Origin: Polyporus tsugae
Lineage: Eukaryota > Basidiomycota > Agaricomycetes > Polyporales > Polyporaceae
NCBI GenBank assembly: GCA_024305745.1
Contig: JAHRBS010000009.1
Span: 1,240,001 to 1,304,000, forward strand
Direction of reading: 5' to 3'
Length of the DNA: 64,000 nucleotides
The notes under the pieces are model-generated. The model saw only the letters and a program-made list of their open reading frames with translations, did not search any database and was not told the origin of the DNA. Both the position numbers and the translations under genes were made by a program. The number at the start of each line of letters is the position of its first letter. The first letter of the stretch is position 1. This document shows positions 32,630-44,705 of the stretch, piece by piece.

Positions 32630-34033
32630 CTACATAGACGTTCCCCCTCGCCGCCCATGCAGGGTCCTTCCCCGAACTTCTGAAGCCTGAGGAGGGACCC
32701 CCCGACGTCTCTTCGTGCTCTTGCCCGAGCAAGCCTCGGGAGGTGTGCTCATCGTACCAGTGGATCCATCAGCACCAGTCTCGGTCGAACTGGTGCTTGT
32801 CGGAGTGGCAGGCTCAGTGGAGTCTGAGCCGTCGGCAGTCGATGGCGACGAGACCGTAGTCTGGTTTGGCTCCATGTTGGTTGTGGTAGACGTCGTAGGC
32901 GTAGTCGCACTCGTCTGGTCGTTGTCCGCCATCGAGGTCGAGGTGCCGGAAGCGGCGTTGCTGGTACCCGTTTCCGCAGGCTGGCCGGAAGCCTGAACTA
33001 GCGTTGCGAGCGGGCCGCCGGGGATCTGGTACTGAGATTTCTGTTGGTCGCCGGGCTATAGCCAATTTTCCACGGTTAGCAGTCAAAGCAGAGCCTCCCA
33101 ACCGCGGATGAACTCACCGCGAATGTGAGGCCGGGATCTGTGGCCTTGTACGCTCCGGGGAAGTGGACGTAATCCGACGACTGAGGAACGAGGTTTCCGT
33201 TGCCCTGAACAGATAGCTGGATGCACTGGGGGTATAGTTCGGCTCCGCCACCGCCTGGAGTAGCTACGAGGGCAAGGTTGATGAGCTGATAGGACGTTAA
33301 CATCTACATGCGGGATATGGATATGTGTTGACGCCAACGAATACCTCATGTCTCAGCAAGTAATGCCCTGGTTTGAGGTTTGGGATCGTGAGGTTATAAG
33401 GTCTACCAGGATTCTCTAGAGCAAGTTCGGGTGAATAATGTGTACTCAAACGATTCAATAAGAGGAACGTACGGAAGATTTCCCCGAGGTACCATTGTCC
33501 AGTCGCCGGATCGACCCCCTTCTCGTCTATCTTGAACCATTGCGCTTGGCTGAGGTCCTGAAATTTAGTGCAATCCGTCCCACCACACTCCGCCATCCAA
33601 GCCGTCATGGAACCTGCATTGTGGGGCCACTGTTTCATCAAGGAAAAAGGGTCCGTCAGTTATGCAAGGACATCTTGACTCAAAGAGAACACGCACGCTA
33701 GGCGACCATCGAATCTCAATTGTGCTTCCAGCGTCGACCAGTGTCTCCTCTGAAACAACCTTGGCTTGGTCGCCGCACGCTATGTATTGACTGGTCACGT
33801 CTACGACTGGCCCTCTTCCACTGACTGTGCGAATCGGGGTTGGAACTGGATGGGGGGTCAGAAATAGGTGCATGAGGAGTAGGGGGCGAAGGGTACTCAC
33901 TTCCCTGGGGGTCGTCAACATTGTCTCCGGTATAATTGCGGCCGTTGGCGAAGACCCATTCGACATAGCCATGTGCCGCCACCTGGGAGGCGAGAAGGGA
34001 GAATGAAACGAGCGTGGCGGAAGTGAATATCAT
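32630..34033 (-). CDS. AA9 lytic polysaccharide monooxygenase
   Basis: A copper-dependent LPMO of family AA9 (formerly GH61), which oxidatively cleaves cellulose or hemicellulose. The signal peptide MIFTSATLVSFSLLASQVAA is followed by His21, the expected N-terminal copper-ligating His of the mature protein (HGYVEWV). The second histidine-brace residue is in WPHNAGSMTAWMAEC. The HYLLRHE block and the axial Tyr in AELYPQCIQLSVQG are present. After the catalytic domain comes a Ser/Thr-rich linker of about 90 residues. The C-terminus is short and basic (STKRRRGVPPQASEV) with no CBM1, unlike many two-domain AA9 enzymes. Introns are short. A TATAAAAG box lies about 150 bp upstream. Regulation by plant biomass is usual for the family but is not shown here. 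Confidence 0.94.
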
Positions 34034-35695
34034 CGCAGAACATGCGGTTCGATTGCGAGTTCAACGCGTTAAAGTGAGTGAAACAGTTGTCGCCGAGGAT
34101 GGTATGTCTGGAAAGACTGATGCTGAAGATTTATGTTAGGTGGAAGTGCGAAGTGATAGTGACGGTGTGCCGCACCGGGGGTTGCTTTTATAAGGTCGAC
34201 AGATGACTGTTTAGAAGCATTGTGTCTTCAGCGAGCCCCCAGTACACCTGTCCGAAAACAATTGAGGTCGATCTTACCAGGTTGGCAGGGCTACCTGCAA
34301 CAACAGACCATTGTCTGCCATAGTGTGGGTGCTCGTATGCACAGGAATGCATTCTGCGCCACGCTCGACCACCGTCGATAATAGTGCAAATAATGCGCAT
34401 CTACAGGGGACATGACCTCGAGGGACCCTTGGACGAGAGCCTTGGCCTGGTATCGTCCCGGCTTTGCACCAATGCGGGGGAAGGCAGTGGACCGAAGTTG
34501 CGTCAGAACGTCGCTGGAAGACTCCAGATTACAGTTGACTCCGAGGCTCTGGAGAGTCCCCTATAAATCTCCTAGAGTGGGCGCATCAGTCAGTCTGGCA
34601 CGTCATACGCGGAGCCGAGGGTACTGGTCTCGACATGCGGGGACCGGTGGCCACGGCTGCAGCGAAATAGAAAGGCGCGAGGACTCACCACATACTTGGA
34701 CAACCATGCCAGTCCATCATCCATGTATAAACCACACGAGAACGGCCTAATGCCGGGTAGCTGCTTCGTACCAGAGGCCGAGTTGTACTTGTGAGCGGGA
34801 CCGTTCCCGCTCCCCGAAACACGTCCCATCCCCGTCGGCATCGCCGCACGGCGCAAGGTCACGTTCGACTTCAACAAAAGCGACAACCTTGTCACCTCTG
34901 CGACCGAGAGCGCACTGTGGAATAGGAGCGAGCGGAATACAGATGGCGGGCTTTGAAAGAGGAGACGCAGAGGATAGATGCAGACGCAGAGGGAGCGCGA
35001 CCCGACCGCAACGGATGGCTACGAAGACGCACGCCGGACTGAAACTCACCACCTATGATCTCAATCGAAACGCTTAGTCCTCTGGAAGAGCATTGAGTGC
35101 AGAGTAGTTCAGTATTTTCTCATTTACACCAATTCTGATACGATTTATGCACCTGTTGCCAACATCGCTTGCGAGCCAGACCGTCGACTGAACCCGGGGG
35201 GAGAGTACAGCTCATCTTTGACTCCGATTGAGGAGCTCCGGCCAACAGTGCTCGGGAGATAAGTAAGCGCCTGTACAACGCTCGTGGAAAGACTCTTCGA
35301 GGGGTCGCATAGGCACTTGTGGCTTAGGGATTGAGGACGCGAGGAGGAACCTGAGCAACTTGAACCGCGGGCGTGCAGCCTTCAGGACGACCGAGTCGAA
35401 TGCCTCGCGGAGAGCGACGGCACAAATGACGCATAGAGTGTTAGGCGGAAAGAACATGAACGCCTCTGTACCCGGTAACGAAGCATAGACAGAATATGCA
35501 TTTCAGAGTTGGCGAAGGACTCGGAGAACATGACAGCAAGACAGAGCGAGACAGCGAAATTCAAACAGGACACGAAGGCGTCTGACAGCGGTCCGGCCAT
35601 CATGCCATAACGCGGCCCGTCGGGGCGGTGAAACAGGCTCGTTCGGGATCCCGGGATCGATACTATATTGTCTCCTTCATCGCAGAAATACTCCA
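34034..35695. other. intergenic, no complete gene recognised
   Basis: This holds the AA9 promoter and then about 1.4 kb without a clear gene. Around 34740-34960 both strands have protein-like readings: plus GIAARRKVTFDFNKSDNLVT, minus YNSASGTKQLPGIRPFSCGL. I could not assign either. The region 35212-35640 lies downstream of the adenylate-forming reductase on its strand and may be its 3' untranslated region or decayed sequence. Confidence 0.4.
34185..34192 (-). promoter_or_regulatory. TATA element of the AA9 gene
   Basis: TATAAAAG on the minus strand, about 150 bp upstream of the AA9 ATG. Confidence 0.5.
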
Positions 35696-38600
35696 TCAAG
35701 GTAGGAAGCCCGCTCGCCGCCATCCCGCAACCCATCTCCTCGCCACCTCCGCATCCAGAGGAGGGAGGCCAGCAAGGGTCTCCGAAGCGGCCTCCGCCTT
35801 CTCCGTCGACAGTCGCATGACACTCACTGGGCCCGGGTCGGAAGTTGAGGTCCATGAGCGAAAGAGACCGAGTAAACGTAACGCTGGATTGTGCCGCGTC
35901 GATTCGATGTGGCGGACGTCGAGAGTCTCGTTGTCGTACTTCTCCAAGGAGGCGAGCCAATCAGGGAACGGGACCAGAGGGACGCGGAGTTCTTCGGCGA
36001 TAGGAACCATAAGGGCATGCCACGGGACGGGGCGAGGGTGGGAGAGGTGGAGGATCGGCGAAGGTGAGTTGCGCATTTCTACAAATGCGCGCGCAGAGGG
36101 GTAACTTGGGATGAACGACACAACAGCCTGGATAGGATTGCAACAATCGTGACTACGGGAGTGAAATGGCAGACTACGAAGAGACCATACCTCGAGGTTT
36201 GGAAGGCAACGTGTAGAGAGGGCGGATTTAATCATCGCCGGGAACCATTCCTTTTCGTTCCAGTATCCCGAGCGGTCGCCACACACTTGACCAAGTCTCA
36301 CGATAGAGATGGGCACGTTATGCTGTTCAGCGACGGTACAGAGAATGCACTCCGCGATCCATTTTGATTCGGAGTAACCATTACCTAGGGCGGATGAGGG
36401 ATCTAGGGGTTCCTCGTGTATAGGTTGCTGGAGTGCGCAGTCTTTGAAATGGGCCTTGTCAGGAAAATAGCCAAGAAAAGACGTCGAATGGCTTACTACG
36501 GAGCACCCCAACGGAACTGATGAACTGGATACGGGGCGGCGAAACGGATGAGGAACCCAAGGATAGCTGTATGAGATTCCGGACTGCCTTCAAGTCGACC
36601 TCGTACGAAGGAAGCGCGAGGTTGAAGTCGACCTTCCAGGCTATACCAACTTTGTCAGCGTTATATCGTCGGTGTTCAGAGTGCTTACCGTTGTGCATGA
36701 TATGAGTAACAGAATCTCGGATCTAAAACGTCGACAGTGAGACGAAAACTTAAGCCCACAAACACCGGACACTCACTTCACTAAGCAGCCCGTCGTCGAG
36801 GCCAAAACTAGGTATATCTAACACTGCTTCTACCATCACCAACTTGGGAGACTTCAGTAGGTCCTCCTCTAAGCCCCTGCTATGGAAGCTTTCGAGTTGC
36901 CGGTCGATTGGCTGCGAGCCCTTTCGATTGAAGGCGTAGACGGTAGAGACCTCGTCGCTGCGCAGCAAATGCTCAAGAACATCGCATCCAAAGCCACGTG
37001 TGGTTCCGGTGATCAGGATCACATCCTTCCCTTCACCTCGTTGTTGGAGTTGAGCTGGCCGTGGAGGGAAGTCAGCCGAATACGACTCCGCCACCTTGAC
37101 GAGGTCTTGAGCCGACAAGACACCCCGGGACGTGTCATCCGTGAGGGCAGCATACAGAACTATATCCGTGAGGGCGGCGATCGTGGGAGCTTGATAGACG
37201 AAGTCCATCGGAAGTTCGCCCGAGACGTCGCGCAAGGCGCGAAGAATGGTATTGCGAATCCACGTCGCTTGTAAGCTGCACCCCAAAGTATCAGTGGTTT
37301 CGCTCGATGAGTTGAGACGTACAAAAGGGTCACCTGTCACACCCGCTCCGGAATATATCAGACTCGTCATCCAATGGCTTCAACAGCACTTTCTGCACGA
37401 CGGTGCGAATGAAGGGCTTCGTGGTCTCAGGGTCCCAATGAGAGGGTGCAATGATGTCGCTTTGAGCACTCTCTTCAATACCCGCATATAGTGCACTTAT
37501 CTCCTCCTTGTAACGCTCGAGTATGGGATTCCGCCGTGTATCACCCTTCGCATTATAGTCAAAGGGCTTCGAGGGAGAGGTGACGATGACCATCTGTAGG
37601 GAGGTTACGACCAGTCAATGGCGTATGAAGAGCTCCGTGCTTGGTGGCTCACCTCTTTGAAAATGCGGGAATGTTGAGGTGCATACGCATTTGCACGTTC
37701 TATGGTTGTCCTAGAAGCAGTCAGGGCTCTATATCTGACTTTGAAACGAATCGATAATACCAAATCTTGCTCCTAAATTCCGCTAGGAGGGTCTGGTCTT
37801 GAGGGTCAAACGCAAAGGCGGCCTCAGGTTCGACGAGCACTCCATTTTGAAATCTCAAATTCCCGAAGACTAGGCAGTCGTGGACGTGAATGTCTCCCTT
37901 AATGATCCTTTCTATGAGGTCTTCGTCCATCTTTGTTCTCAGCTTGCGGGGAAAGTAGCGATGACGTACCGAGAGGTAGGGGATTTGTCTGCAAATCCAC
38001 AAGGGAAGGCAGTTAGCACCCCTAATCGATGCCAAACAAAGCGAGATCACCTTCTCGCCGTTAGAAAGTACAATCTGATCGTCTCGGCGGCCATACATCT
38101 TCCATAGTCCCTTCCGAGTGGGGTGGGGTACAACAAGGTCATTCGTTGCATACCCGTCTACGCCGCCTACCTCGGTGTTCACAACTGGGTGGGGGTCCTC
38201 CGGCGAGGACTGTAAGACATGAATAAGATCAGGAGTTGAGTGAGGGATCCGCCCATAGACGCACCAAAACCACGATTTCGAATTTCCCGTCACCTGCATC
38301 GAGGACCGTGCTTTGGACCCATGGTGTAATCGAGAAATACCCCCAATCCATGCCCGGGTTCACTGGTCTTTCCCTTAGTCGAAATGCGACTCGCACAGCA
38401 AGGGTAACCTTACCTGGGATGACGTTGGCTACCGCGCCAACCTCGGTGCTAGCAAGTAAAGGTGGGTGAACGAACTTGGTCGTTATCACACGGAGGAACA
38501 CAACTTACACGCCATACCACATGATCAGAGCTATCCCGCGAGAAGCTAAAGCGTTCCCAACCTCCTCCTTCAACGGTGCACCTCCTATGATCTGGACAAT

Positions 38601-39864
38601 AGCTTCTCAATACAAGACGAGGCGCATAGGGAGTTTCACGTACCACCCCCTTCATCTTCTGCATCTTGTCGATTTTGACCGGGTCTCGAGCCCATTCCTA
38701 TTAGCGAAGCGTAAGGGTTCTGTGTCAGGAGAGGCTGGCGGGCGACAAGCCTAAGTGAGCCTAAGTACCTCTACGAAAGGAGGGAAGGCGACGACGTAGT
38801 CGCCACCCGATGCCACCGCATTCTCGAATAGGTTTTCTGGCGTGGGGAATATTGGCGGTGACGCTGGTGGGAACACTCCTAGAATCAGACCACTAACAAC
38901 CTGTAGACGATGAATCGTGAGGCAGAGGTACGGGGGTCAACGCTCAACCCCGCGACTAACCGAGGTAAGGTAGAATGAGACCCCTTGCGCATGAAACATT
39001 GGCGTGCCAGGGCACGCGAATGTAATCCCTGTAAGGTCGACTTCCCCATACCCTGTTTGGCGGTGCAATTTGAACACCGACGAAACGTGAGCTATTACAC
39101 TGGGCCTCACATGATGTGGTTCCCCTGCTAGTCATCCTCTTATGTGTCCAGTATATTGGTTTCGGATGATTAGTCGAACCTGGCTGCTATGTCAGCAGTA
39201 GGGCACCCTAAAAGGATCTCAAACGTACCAGATGAATGAAGTATCATCCCCACGTCACTAATGTTGAACTCGTTCGGTAGATCCTCCGTTCCACAGTCGT
39301 CGGCAACCGCGTCGCCACCGAATATCTCATCGAAGTTGAGGATGGAATGCAGGGTAACACCTGGTATGTCTCTTGTCGCCTCGCTCGCCAACGTCTGCAT
39401 ATACTCGTCCTCAGACACTAGTACATGACGACAATTGGTGCGATTCAAGAGGTGCGACACGGCCGCAGAGCCATTCCTGGTGGAGATCGGAAACACAACA
39501 TGTCCGGCACGAAGGATGCCCACAGAGGTGACGGTATACGAGATCGAGTCTGCAAAGCGGAGCTAAGATCAGTACTCCCGTAAATTTGATGAAGACCAAC
39601 TTGAATAAAAAGCAGACCGGCGTTGGCAAGAATGGCAACCGCGCACCGTTCAGTGCTGCCCACGAGCGTCAGGACGTATCGCGCGATACGCCGAATAGCC
39701 CTAATCGCCTGCGTGTATGTAATGGTCTTCAGAGCACCACGGCCATCCCGGAAGCGAAAGAGAGGGTACTCCGGGTTCTCCCGTGCGTTCCACTCGAAGA
39801 GCTCGGGGATCGTGACGGGCCCCGACTCGATAACTGCGCGCGGAGAGCGATAGTCGACGGACAT
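35696..39864 (-). CDS. NRPS-like adenylate-forming reductase (A-T-R)
   Basis: A multidomain enzyme like the basidiomycete adenylate-forming reductases related to L-aminoadipate reductase. It activates a carboxylic acid as AMP ester, loads it on a carrier domain and reduces the thioester to an aldehyde or alcohol. The ATG at 39864 has A at -3. The adenylation domain shows ILHSSG-STNHPKPIYW (phosphate loop, split by an intron), PMFHAQG, YGRRDDQIVLSNGEK and the end of the domain. The carrier's phosphopantetheine site is FRSGCD-SLQATW, also split by an intron. The reductase domain has the NADPH motif ILITGTTRGFGCDVLEHLL and the YxxxK dyad GNGYSESKWIAE. The C-terminus ends RRWVAGWRRAGFLP. The gene has more than ten short introns. 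The substrate is unknown, and there is no obvious biosynthetic cluster around it. Confidence 0.92.
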
Positions 39865-40672
39865 TCTTCCGTGAGCACGCCAAACACGCACCATCCCTGT
39901 GCCAACACTTATAGAAGCGGCCAGAGATGCTGCCTCAGGACCTAGACATGGGAGCGATAGTGACCCCAGAGACTGCACCTTTAGGAAGCCCGCGAAGCTG
40001 ATGCTGAGCACAACGTTTATCGCCTGGTGAGAACCATGGAAGTTCTATGGCATCCCTATGTGCGGTGCGCGTGTCAGCAAGTATCCGATTCTAGCAATAA
40101 CTGCTCACCTTTTTCCCTCCGCCGACACCACACGAGGCCGTACCTCAGGTGCGGTCAGGTGGAGATTCACTCCGGGGATTCAAAGCGCCGAAGAGACAAT
40201 AGTCAAGTAGTCGCCGTTAGACGCAGACTTGTTGGGTGAACGTGCGCTGATACTAGAAAGGGACACTGCATCCGCTGGAGTAGAGTATATAGATGGCTCT
40301 AACGAATGTATGCATATGACGAAAGCCAGCACCAAGAATACAATGAAGGACGAACGCAGCGTAAACGCAGGTTTCGAACGAATGTGTCAAACGAGCGGAC
40401 GGACAGCCGCGGACCCAGCGGTACTTCCGTACCGTAGCCTGCCAGTCCAGGAGCGTGTGTGTAAGCTAGGTAAGGAAAAATACAGTGGGTGGTGGGTTAG
40501 CAAGATAAGCGGAGCGGGGGAGGATACTGCATGGAGCAGTCGAAGCCAATTACCAGATGCGCATATAACCATATAGCAACCAACGGACGGTAATAAAGAG
40601 GGGCAGAGATCACGGCTGAAGAGGGGAAGGGAAAGGATAGGAACGGAGACTCAAAGACAAGAGACAAGGCCA
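39865..40672. other. intergenic, no gene recognised
   Basis: Promoter side of the adenylate-forming reductase and 3' side of the repeat-rich protein gene. No gene or RNA was seen. Confidence 0.5.
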
Positions 40673-43523
40673 TCACCCACTCCTCGAGCTCAACCCGGGG
40701 TCTAACCGGGGCATGGGCGGGACGAGCTCCTTACCATACATCGCCTCCACCCGCTTCACGAACTTCTCGCGGATCGTCGCGCTCTTCTCGCTGTCCAGGA
40801 AACTGTGCCGGCTGTTCGCGTCGCTCCACACGCTCGAGCGGTCGCCCCCGCCGTCTTCCACGTCGAGGTACACCGTCTCGCGCTCGTACCCCGCGATGAT
40901 CCCCGCCAGCGTGTCCGCCTTCGTGGCGCGCCTCTGGTCCTTGCGTGCCGAGAGCTCCGCGTCCCGTTGCGCACGGAACCCCGCGAGGATCGCGTTGACG
41001 TCTGGGGACGGCTCGGCCGACGCGGCCCGCGTGGCGGGCACGGAGAGCGACTGGTCGCTGGCCGCGCCGTTCTCGTCGTCGTCGTATGCCATCCACGAGC
41101 GGCCGTCGTCCGAGCTGGACCCGTCGACTTCCGGTCCCCGCATGTCCATCGCGGACGCTGAGCGCGGCGGCGCGAAGCGCACGTGGCGCGTGGTGGGCCA
41201 GTTGCTCCCCGCAGCCGGGTATAGCTGCGCCGACACGGGCTCGCGGTCCACGCGCACCTGGTCGTGGGACGCCCAGCGCCCGTGCCCGTCGAGGTACGGG
41301 CTCGCGGACGCCGGCGCGTTGTGGTTCAGCGCGCGGTTGACGGCCTCGCGGGTCTTGGTCGACGTCTTGCGCATGAGGGACGTCGTCTGCTCGCGCGGCA
41401 GCAGCGGCGCAGTGGGGAAGGGGGAGACCCGGCCGCGCTGCGTGGGCGGCACGGGCTGCGCGATGGTAGGCACGTCCTGTGTGCTGGTGATCTCCCGGGA
41501 GAGGGGGTGCGCAGCGGTGTTCGGCCGGTCAGCAGGGGACGCGACGGGGATGTCCCGCTGGTGCTGGACGTTGCGCAGGTCGTTCGTGTCCGCAGGCGCA
41601 GAACGTGATAGGCGCGAGGACTCAGTGACGCTCCACGATGGACTCGTGCTCCTGGAGATGTCCTGCGGAACGTCTGGCAACGGCCCTCTGGGCGGCGGGC
41701 TAGGCGGTGGGAGATCGTAGTATGCGAGCACCTTTGGGCGCAGCAGCTTCGGGCTCGGGGGCATCGCCACCGCACCGTTCGGACTGCTCGGCTCTGCTAC
41801 AACCGAAGTGTACGGGTTTGGCGTCACGAGGACATAGTCTGCGTCCGGGGAAGGGGGGATATGGTTGGAAGGGTAACGAAGGCTCGTCGGTGTCGGCGGC
41901 GTGAGTGTGAGAGGGACTGGGACGTGCTTCGGTGCGAGTGTGGTTGTATTCGGCGCCGATATTTTCGGGCGCGCGCGGACGGACTTGGAGGGCGATAGCG
42001 CAGGGATGGGATGCGACTTGGGCGACAGCGGACTGGTAGGACGAATGCCGTGAGTGAAGGGATTGAACTTCGACGGGGAGAGCGGAGTGCTCGGGCGACT
42101 GTCGGCGGCCGTGCGGCGGAAAGCAGAGAGCAGGTCTATGCTCGGAGAGCGGACGGACTCCGCATCCGCAAACGCCCTAGTGAGACCCTCCGTCGAACTG
42201 GGAGAATCCCGATTCTCGTCCGACTCAACTGTGGTCGATGTCGTGTCCACTGTGAGGGATGTATCCATCGAGGTGGTAGTGTCTACGGAGGTGACGGTGT
42301 CCACGCTGGGCCGGATACCGCTAGAGGTGTCCCGAGGCAAAGGCGAGTTGGCACGGCTGAACTTCTCATGGATGGGGAGTGGAAGGGTAGGGAGGGCAGG
42401 GAGGGCAGGCACGGGGGGAGGTTGATCCTGCATCGAGTCGAGCGAGTCCTGTTTCTTGCGGGATTTAGAATTGATCCTGAAGAACCGCCTCTTCTTCGAG
42501 GACTCGGAGAGGTAGCCGCCGTCGGACTCGTCTCCGCTGACAGGAGAAGTGAGTGAAGATTGCTTGCGGGACAAGCTTCGGGTGAAACTCGACGCGTAGC
42601 CCTTGTCAGTCTCGTGGTCCGTCGCCGGAGAATCGACGGACTTGGACTTGGACTTGGACTTATCCTTCTCCTTCTCCTTCTCCTTCTCCTTCTTCTCCTT
42701 TGTGCTCTTCTTCCGTTTCGCGCTCGACTCCGAGAGGTGTCCGCCGTCACTCTCGTAGTCCGTCACCCCCCCGCCCTCGCCGCCTCCATTCCCGTTCTTG
42801 TCCCTTCCCTTCTTCTTGCTCTTCTTCTCCTTCTTCTCTTCCTCCTTCCTCTGTTTCTCTTTCTCCTTCTCTTTCTTCGCCTTCTCTTTCTTCGCCTTCC
42901 CACCCTCGCTCACATACCCCCCATCGCTCTCATATCCGTCCGGCCGAGGCTTCCGGAGCTTGTTCTTCGTCCCGCCAGTTTGCGACGAAAGGGCCGGGGA
43001 AATCGCACGGGGCTCGGGCGACGCTCTCAAGTCCAAGTGAAGAGTTCGCTGCGTAGGGTCGGGTGTAAGGCGCGCAGGGGACAACCCATTGCGCTGAGAG
43101 TGCTGGAGGGACGTGTCCAGATTGAGATTAAGGGAGTCCTTGTCACTGGCGTGTCCATTGACTTGAATGACTATCCCAGCGCCGGGCTGGGCTTGCTGCT
43201 GCTGTTGAGCGCGGCCAGTGGAGAGGTTCGACTCGTCTGACGCCGACGTTGCAGTCGAGGCGTATGTGAGGCTCGGGGAGACGATGCCCTGCTGCTACCA
43301 TCAGCGCACTCTGTCTCGTCTTTTGCGTCGCACGTGCACGCACCGTATTGTCCTCCTCATCGCCTTCCTCCACAGCGTTGAAAATCCAATTGGCAACAGT
43401 GCGGCTGTTGCCCACGCCGAGCTCCAGCGCGCTCTCGAGGATCGACGCGCGGAGGACCGAGCTCCGGTTTTCGGCGTCGGCGCGTTGCGGACGGGCACTG
43501 GGCGCTGGGCTTGTCGAGTTCAT
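40673..43523 (-). CDS. large disordered protein with ESDGGYxSE repeats and K/E tracts
   Basis: About 930 residues in two exons. The first is MNSTSPAPSARPQRADAENR through GNSRTVANWIFNAVEEGDEE. An intron of about 50 bp lies near 43265-43320, then one long exon runs to the stop at 40673. The middle carries four spaced copies of a short acidic-aromatic motif: ESDGGYVSEG, ESDGGHLSES, ETDKGYASSF and ESDGGYLSES. Each is followed by basic patches, and Lys/Glu tracts lie between the first three. A Pro/Ser/Thr-rich half follows, with many SP and TP sites. Near the C-terminus is a short predicted helical block, AGFRAQRDAELSARKDQRRA. No enzyme domain was recognised. The composition suggests an intrinsically disordered, phosphorylated scaffold. 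The opening WIFNAVEEG block looks conserved and may be a small folded module. Function unknown. Confidence 0.85.
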
Positions 43524-44705
43524 ATAGAGCAAAGGTCAAAGAGCGGCGTCGATCTCAGCAGAGAAGGAGAGGTCTGAGAGTCTGAGACTAGGACTCTGAG
43601 TCTGGGAGGAAAACGAGTGTTGAGCGCTGCTGAGGGCTCTGAATCGCGCACGCCGGGCTAGAACACGGAGGAGAGATATCAGAGAGGTTACGTCAAGCCT
43701 TGGTCTCGTAGCGACGGGTCCGCATGTGTTTCGGACGTGTCCCCGGACGTGAGCTTGACAACGAACGGCGAGCAACCTCGAGGTCGGAGGGAGGGGGAAA
43801 TTGGAGTGGAGGAGAGCCGTACGTGAAGATGCACAAGGGGATTGAATCCGGCCGCAAGGCACCTTCGAAGCTTCGGCAGTTCGACTTTCCAGCCGCCCAT
43901 TTCGGTTCGCTTTGTTCCATCTTCCCATTCCTCTTCAAAGTACCTCGCCCGATTTACGAGCTTCCGAACCATCGTGACCAACGCAGGTACTAGTAACTAG
44001 TGTACGTTAGGAGCAGGTCCACGATTCGAAAGTGCTGCGGTACTGAACGCGGTTTCCAGCCCATGGCCAGTGGTGACGAAGCGGTACCGTAGCAAACACG
44101 AAAGCCTCAAAGTTCAAACCCCACAGGCCAGTGGAAAGTGATAGACACCTCGCAACGCCCTGTATACACTGTAAAGGGTTAAGGACAAAATACATTTAGA
44201 CATTTCATTTAGGGCACTCGAAGCAGGTAGCAACCGCCTTGCCAACGGAGATCGATCGAGGAGGGGCGCGATACGTACAACGGCAAGTAGCAAGAACAGA
44301 ATGCTCCACTAGTGACGAAACGTACGTGCATATGAGCGTGCTCTAGGGTTGCATCCTATAAGTACCGCTCGTACATTAATATTACAAGGCTCGACGCACG
44401 TTCACTGACACGAAGGCTTGCACATATGACCCATAGTAAGACCTTGCGAAGAGTGCGCCTGTAGTACACAATCCATCCAATACACGTACAGTCTCACGTC
44501 GAACATGCGCGAATGGCGCGGCATTAGCAAGTCTCGCTCTCTCACTGAGTCAGCTGAGTTCCTAGATCATGACACAATGCGCCCATATAAGCCCTGGGGT
44601 AGTCGTCTCGCGGACCACCGAGAGCCTCAGCAACCATGAAACCCACGATGTTTCAACCGTTCCACAAGGCACCAGCCAGGGACACTGGCATGTCACGGAG
44701 GGAAG
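43524..44705. other. intergenic, no gene recognised
   Basis: A minus-strand reading at about 43690-43980 (ARYFEEEWEDGTKRTEMGGW) lies upstream of the repeat protein and might be a leader exon or upstream reading frame. It has no family match. From 44000 to 44640 I see no coding signal. Confidence 0.4.

Noticed and set aside
40713..41720. 335-codon plus-strand open frame
   Set aside because: Antisense to the long exon of the disordered repeat protein; open only because of composition.
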